NCBI GenBank assembly: GCA_027009605.1
Contig: JALVCY010000615.1
Location: 1 to 7,356, forward strand
DNA length: 7,356 nucleotides
Direction: 5' to 3'
From: Saprospiraceae bacterium
GTDB taxonomy: Bacteria > Bacteroidota > Bacteroidia > Chitinophagales > Saprospiraceae
In this document: one piece after another, positions 6,111 through 7,356 of the stretch
How positions within the stretch are numbered: the stretch's first letter is position 1
Layout: the number at the start of each line of letters is the position of its first letter
Made by a program: the position numbers and the translations under genes
Notes under the pieces: model-generated
Told to the model about the DNA's origin: nothing
Databases searched by the model: none
What the model saw: the letters and a program-made list of their open reading frames with translations, nothing else

Positions 6111-6145
6111 TCTTGCTACTTGAACGCCGAAGGCAATTGAACGCC
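6111..6145 (-). repeat. Inverted copy of the hairpin-unit repeat
   Basis: Bases 6111-6136 are the exact reverse complement of 1724-1749 (26 bp), beginning TCTTGCTACTTGAACGCCGA. The match continues imperfectly to 6145 as a second partial unit (TTGAACGCC) with a one-base indel. Beyond 6111 the sequence diverges at once, just as it does after 1749 at the other locus, so both copies share the same sharp end. Here only one complete unit and one partial unit are present, against about five at 1643-1749. Confidence 0.85.
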
Positions 6146-6325
6146 AAAGAGTTACAAGAAAAATAGACGATTCTTTTCTTTTTTGTATTGACTTTAACTA
6201 ACCCTAAGAAAACAGAAAAAGCTTTGAACAAAGGTAAGCTTTCTTTGCTTTGACAAGCAAGAATCCAATAACCGCAGGCATTCCTGACTACCAAAACTTG
6301 AGTAATTAATTGAAGCGTATCTACC

Positions 6326-7153
6326 ATGAATAAAATGATTTCAAGATTTTTTGTCTTTGCTGTGTTCATTTCTCTTTTTCACCTTTCGGCGAAAGCCCAA
6401 CATGGGTGGGAAGTAGGCGGTGGCGGCGGAGTGACCTATTATTTTGGAGATTTAAACACCAATTTTAGGCTTAATAGACCCGGGGCTGCTGCGGGAATTT
6501 TTGCCAGATATGATTTTAATCCTAGAATCAACACTAAGCTAGGGGTTTCTTATGGGCATGTTGCAGCGGATGATGCCGATTCTGATAACATCTTTGAAAA
6601 GAATAGAAACCTAAACTTCCGGTCTCATATCTACGATATTACGGGACAGTTTGAGTTTAATTTCTTTAAGTATGTCCACGGCTCGAAGGATAATTTTTAT
6701 ACTCCCTACTTGTTTGGTGGCTTTACGGTGTTTAATTATAATCCACAAACCGATTTGGATGGAGTGACTTATGACTTGAGAGATTATGGTACAGAAGGTC
6801 AATTTTCCGGAGAAGAATACTATACAACGACAAAGGCTCTTGCTTATGGAGTCGGCTTTAAAGTTGATTTGAGTTTTGAGTGGAGTCTTAACTTGGAAAT
6901 AAGCGCACGGAAACTGTTTACGGATTACTTGGATGATGTGAGTACCGTCTATGCCGATGCAGGCGATTTGGAAGCATTACGCGGCCCTGTTGCTCCGTTA
7001 TTAGCAGACCGTTCTTTGCGAGATGTGAATATTGGTGCAACGGGACGGCAGCGGGGAGATAGTCATGGAAATGATACATACGTCATGACTCAATTGAGTT
7101 TAGTGTACTATTTTGGAAGTATTCAGTGTCCAACGATTACAAAGTATAGATGA
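6326..7153 (+). CDS. porG: PorG-like outer-membrane beta-barrel protein (DUF6089 family)
   Basis: The 275-residue protein has a signal peptide (hydrophobic core about 8-20, cleavage after AKA near residue 24). It then shows EVGGGGGVTYYFGDLN, alternating amphipathic strands (AAAGIFARYDFN, INTKLGVSYGHV, HIYDITGQFEFNFF, YTPYLFGGFTVFNYN, ALAYGVGFKVDLS, WSLNLEISARKLFTDYLDDVS) and a final barrel strand TQLSLVYYFG. These match DUF6089-type proteins as I know them, the family that includes T9SS component PorG of Porphyromonas. PorG is an outer-membrane barrel needed for T9SS secretion, which fits the T9SS cargo genes in this window. The 'FTDYLDDVST' and 'RNLNFRSHIYD' stretches are the most family-like. 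Start ATG 6326 gives the full signal peptide; ATG 6335 is a possible alternative. The stop overlaps the next start (ATGA), suggesting translational coupling. The usual uppS/bamA neighbours of porG are not adjacent here, so a DUF6089 paralogue outside T9SS remains possible. Confidence 0.75.
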   Translation: MNKMISRFFVFAVFISLFHLSAKAQHGWEVGGGGGVTYYFGDLNTNFRLNRPGAAAGIFARYDFNPRINTKLGVSYGHVAADDADSDNIFEKNRNLNFRSHIYDITGQFEFNFFKYVHGSKDNFYTPYLFGGFTVFNYNPQTDLDGVTYDLRDYGTEGQFSGEEYYTTTKALAYGVGFKVDLSFEWSLNLEISARKLFTDYLDDVSTVYADAGDLEALRGPVAPLLADRSLRDVNIGATGRQRGDSHGNDTYVMTQLSLVYYFGSIQCPTITKYR

Positions 7154-7356
7154 TTCATCAGCAAAAAATCGAGTTGCCTGCTTTCTCTAGGGGCTTTCAC
7201 ATTATTACGGATTATATTACTCAGGCATTAGGTGCATTGCCCGAAGCGGGCGTGTTGACCTTGTTTATTCAGCATACGTCGGCAGGGCTGACCATCAATG
7301 AGAATGCAGATCCGGATGTACTGGTAGATTTTGAGTCTGTTTTTAACCGGCTCGTT
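7150..7356 (+). CDS. YjbQ family (UPF0047) protein, N-terminal part
   Basis: The first 69 residues are visible before the window ends; the family is usually about 130-140 residues, so roughly half is missing. The signature FIQHTSAGLTINENADPDV (about residues 39-57) is characteristic of the YjbQ/UPF0047 family, preceded by the typical 'RGFHIITDYI' strand (14-23). Members form small trimeric cytoplasmic proteins. Some have been reported to have thiamine-phosphate synthase activity, but the physiological role is not settled. The ATG at 7150 shares bases with the TGA of the upstream gene (7151-7153), so the two are probably co-transcribed and translationally coupled. The functional link to an outer-membrane protein is not obvious. 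Confidence 0.9.
   Translation, partial: MIHQQKIELPAFSRGFHIITDYITQALGALPEAGVLTLFIQHTSAGLTINENADPDVLVDFESVFNRLV

Larger units (their letters stand above)
6003..6308. repeat. Imperfect terminal inverted repeats enclosing 306 bp (candidate small element)
   Basis: TAATTAACTTAAGTTTTGGT with a final A (6003-6023) and the reverse complement of TACCAAAACTTGAGTAATTA (6289-6308) match over an 11-bp perfect core (AAGTTTTGGTA), extended outward with one substitution and one indel. The interior has no gene. This size and form would suit a miniature inverted-repeat element, but no target-site duplication was confirmed and the outer part of the match is AT-rich, so chance remains possible. Confidence 0.3.
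5982..6325. other. Gene-poor spacer before the PorG-like gene, containing several repeats
   Basis: No credible gene is seen on either strand. The spacer contains a 12-bp perfect palindrome TACACCGGTGTA (6022-6033), the GCGGTTTA short-period repeat (6034-6053), purine-rich GGTAAA-type repeats (6073-6093) and the inverted copy of the hairpin-unit repeat (6111-6145). It also has a roughly 20-bp imperfect inverted pair near its ends (6003-6023 and 6289-6308). The promoter of the downstream gene must lie in or near its right half, but no clear Bacteroidota TAnnTTTG box is visible. Confidence 0.5.

Noticed and set aside
5995..6369. 124-codon minus-strand open frame
   Set aside because: It covers the repeat-rich spacer, overlaps the PorG-like signal peptide region, and shows no conserved motif.

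Overview
The window looks like chromosomal DNA from a Bacteroidota bacterium, perhaps the Saprospiria/Chitinophagia side of the phylum, although the exact lineage cannot be fixed from sequence alone. The signs are two proteins ending in type IX secretion system (T9SS) sorting domains, a PorG/DUF6089-type outer-membrane protein, a DUF6427-type membrane protein, and starts without clear Shine-Dalgarno sequences. All recognisable genes are on the + strand.

Layout. Bases 2-67 are the last codons of a T9SS cargo gene, closed by a strong intrinsic terminator (74-106). Next is a 505-residue secreted protein with about seven beta-propeller-like repeats and a C-terminal sorting domain (120-1637). Then comes about 1 kb without a credible gene (1638-2646), packed with several unrelated short-period repeat families. 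It includes a hairpin-unit array and two copies of a TTTCGTG-rich element that match over 125 bp with one difference. After it come a sugar-phosphate nucleotidyltransferase (2647-3663), a polytopic membrane protein (3719-4705), quinolinate synthase NadA (4915-5925), and a second repeat-bearing spacer of 400 bp (5926-6325). The window ends with a PorG-like beta-barrel gene (6326-7153) whose stop overlaps the start of a YjbQ-family gene that runs off the edge (7150-7356).

How the genes relate. The T9SS cargo proteins and the PorG-like protein belong to the same export system. The nucleotidyltransferase would supply an NDP-sugar for surface polysaccharide or glycosylation. NadA makes quinolinate for NAD synthesis. 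I see no defence system, phage, transposase, CRISPR array or RNA gene.

The most unusual material is non-coding: the two spacers share a 26-bp exact sequence in opposite orientation, and its homology stops at the same base on one side in both places. This looks like a small dispersed repeat family built from hairpin-forming units. Whether it is active or merely genomic clutter cannot be decided from this window.
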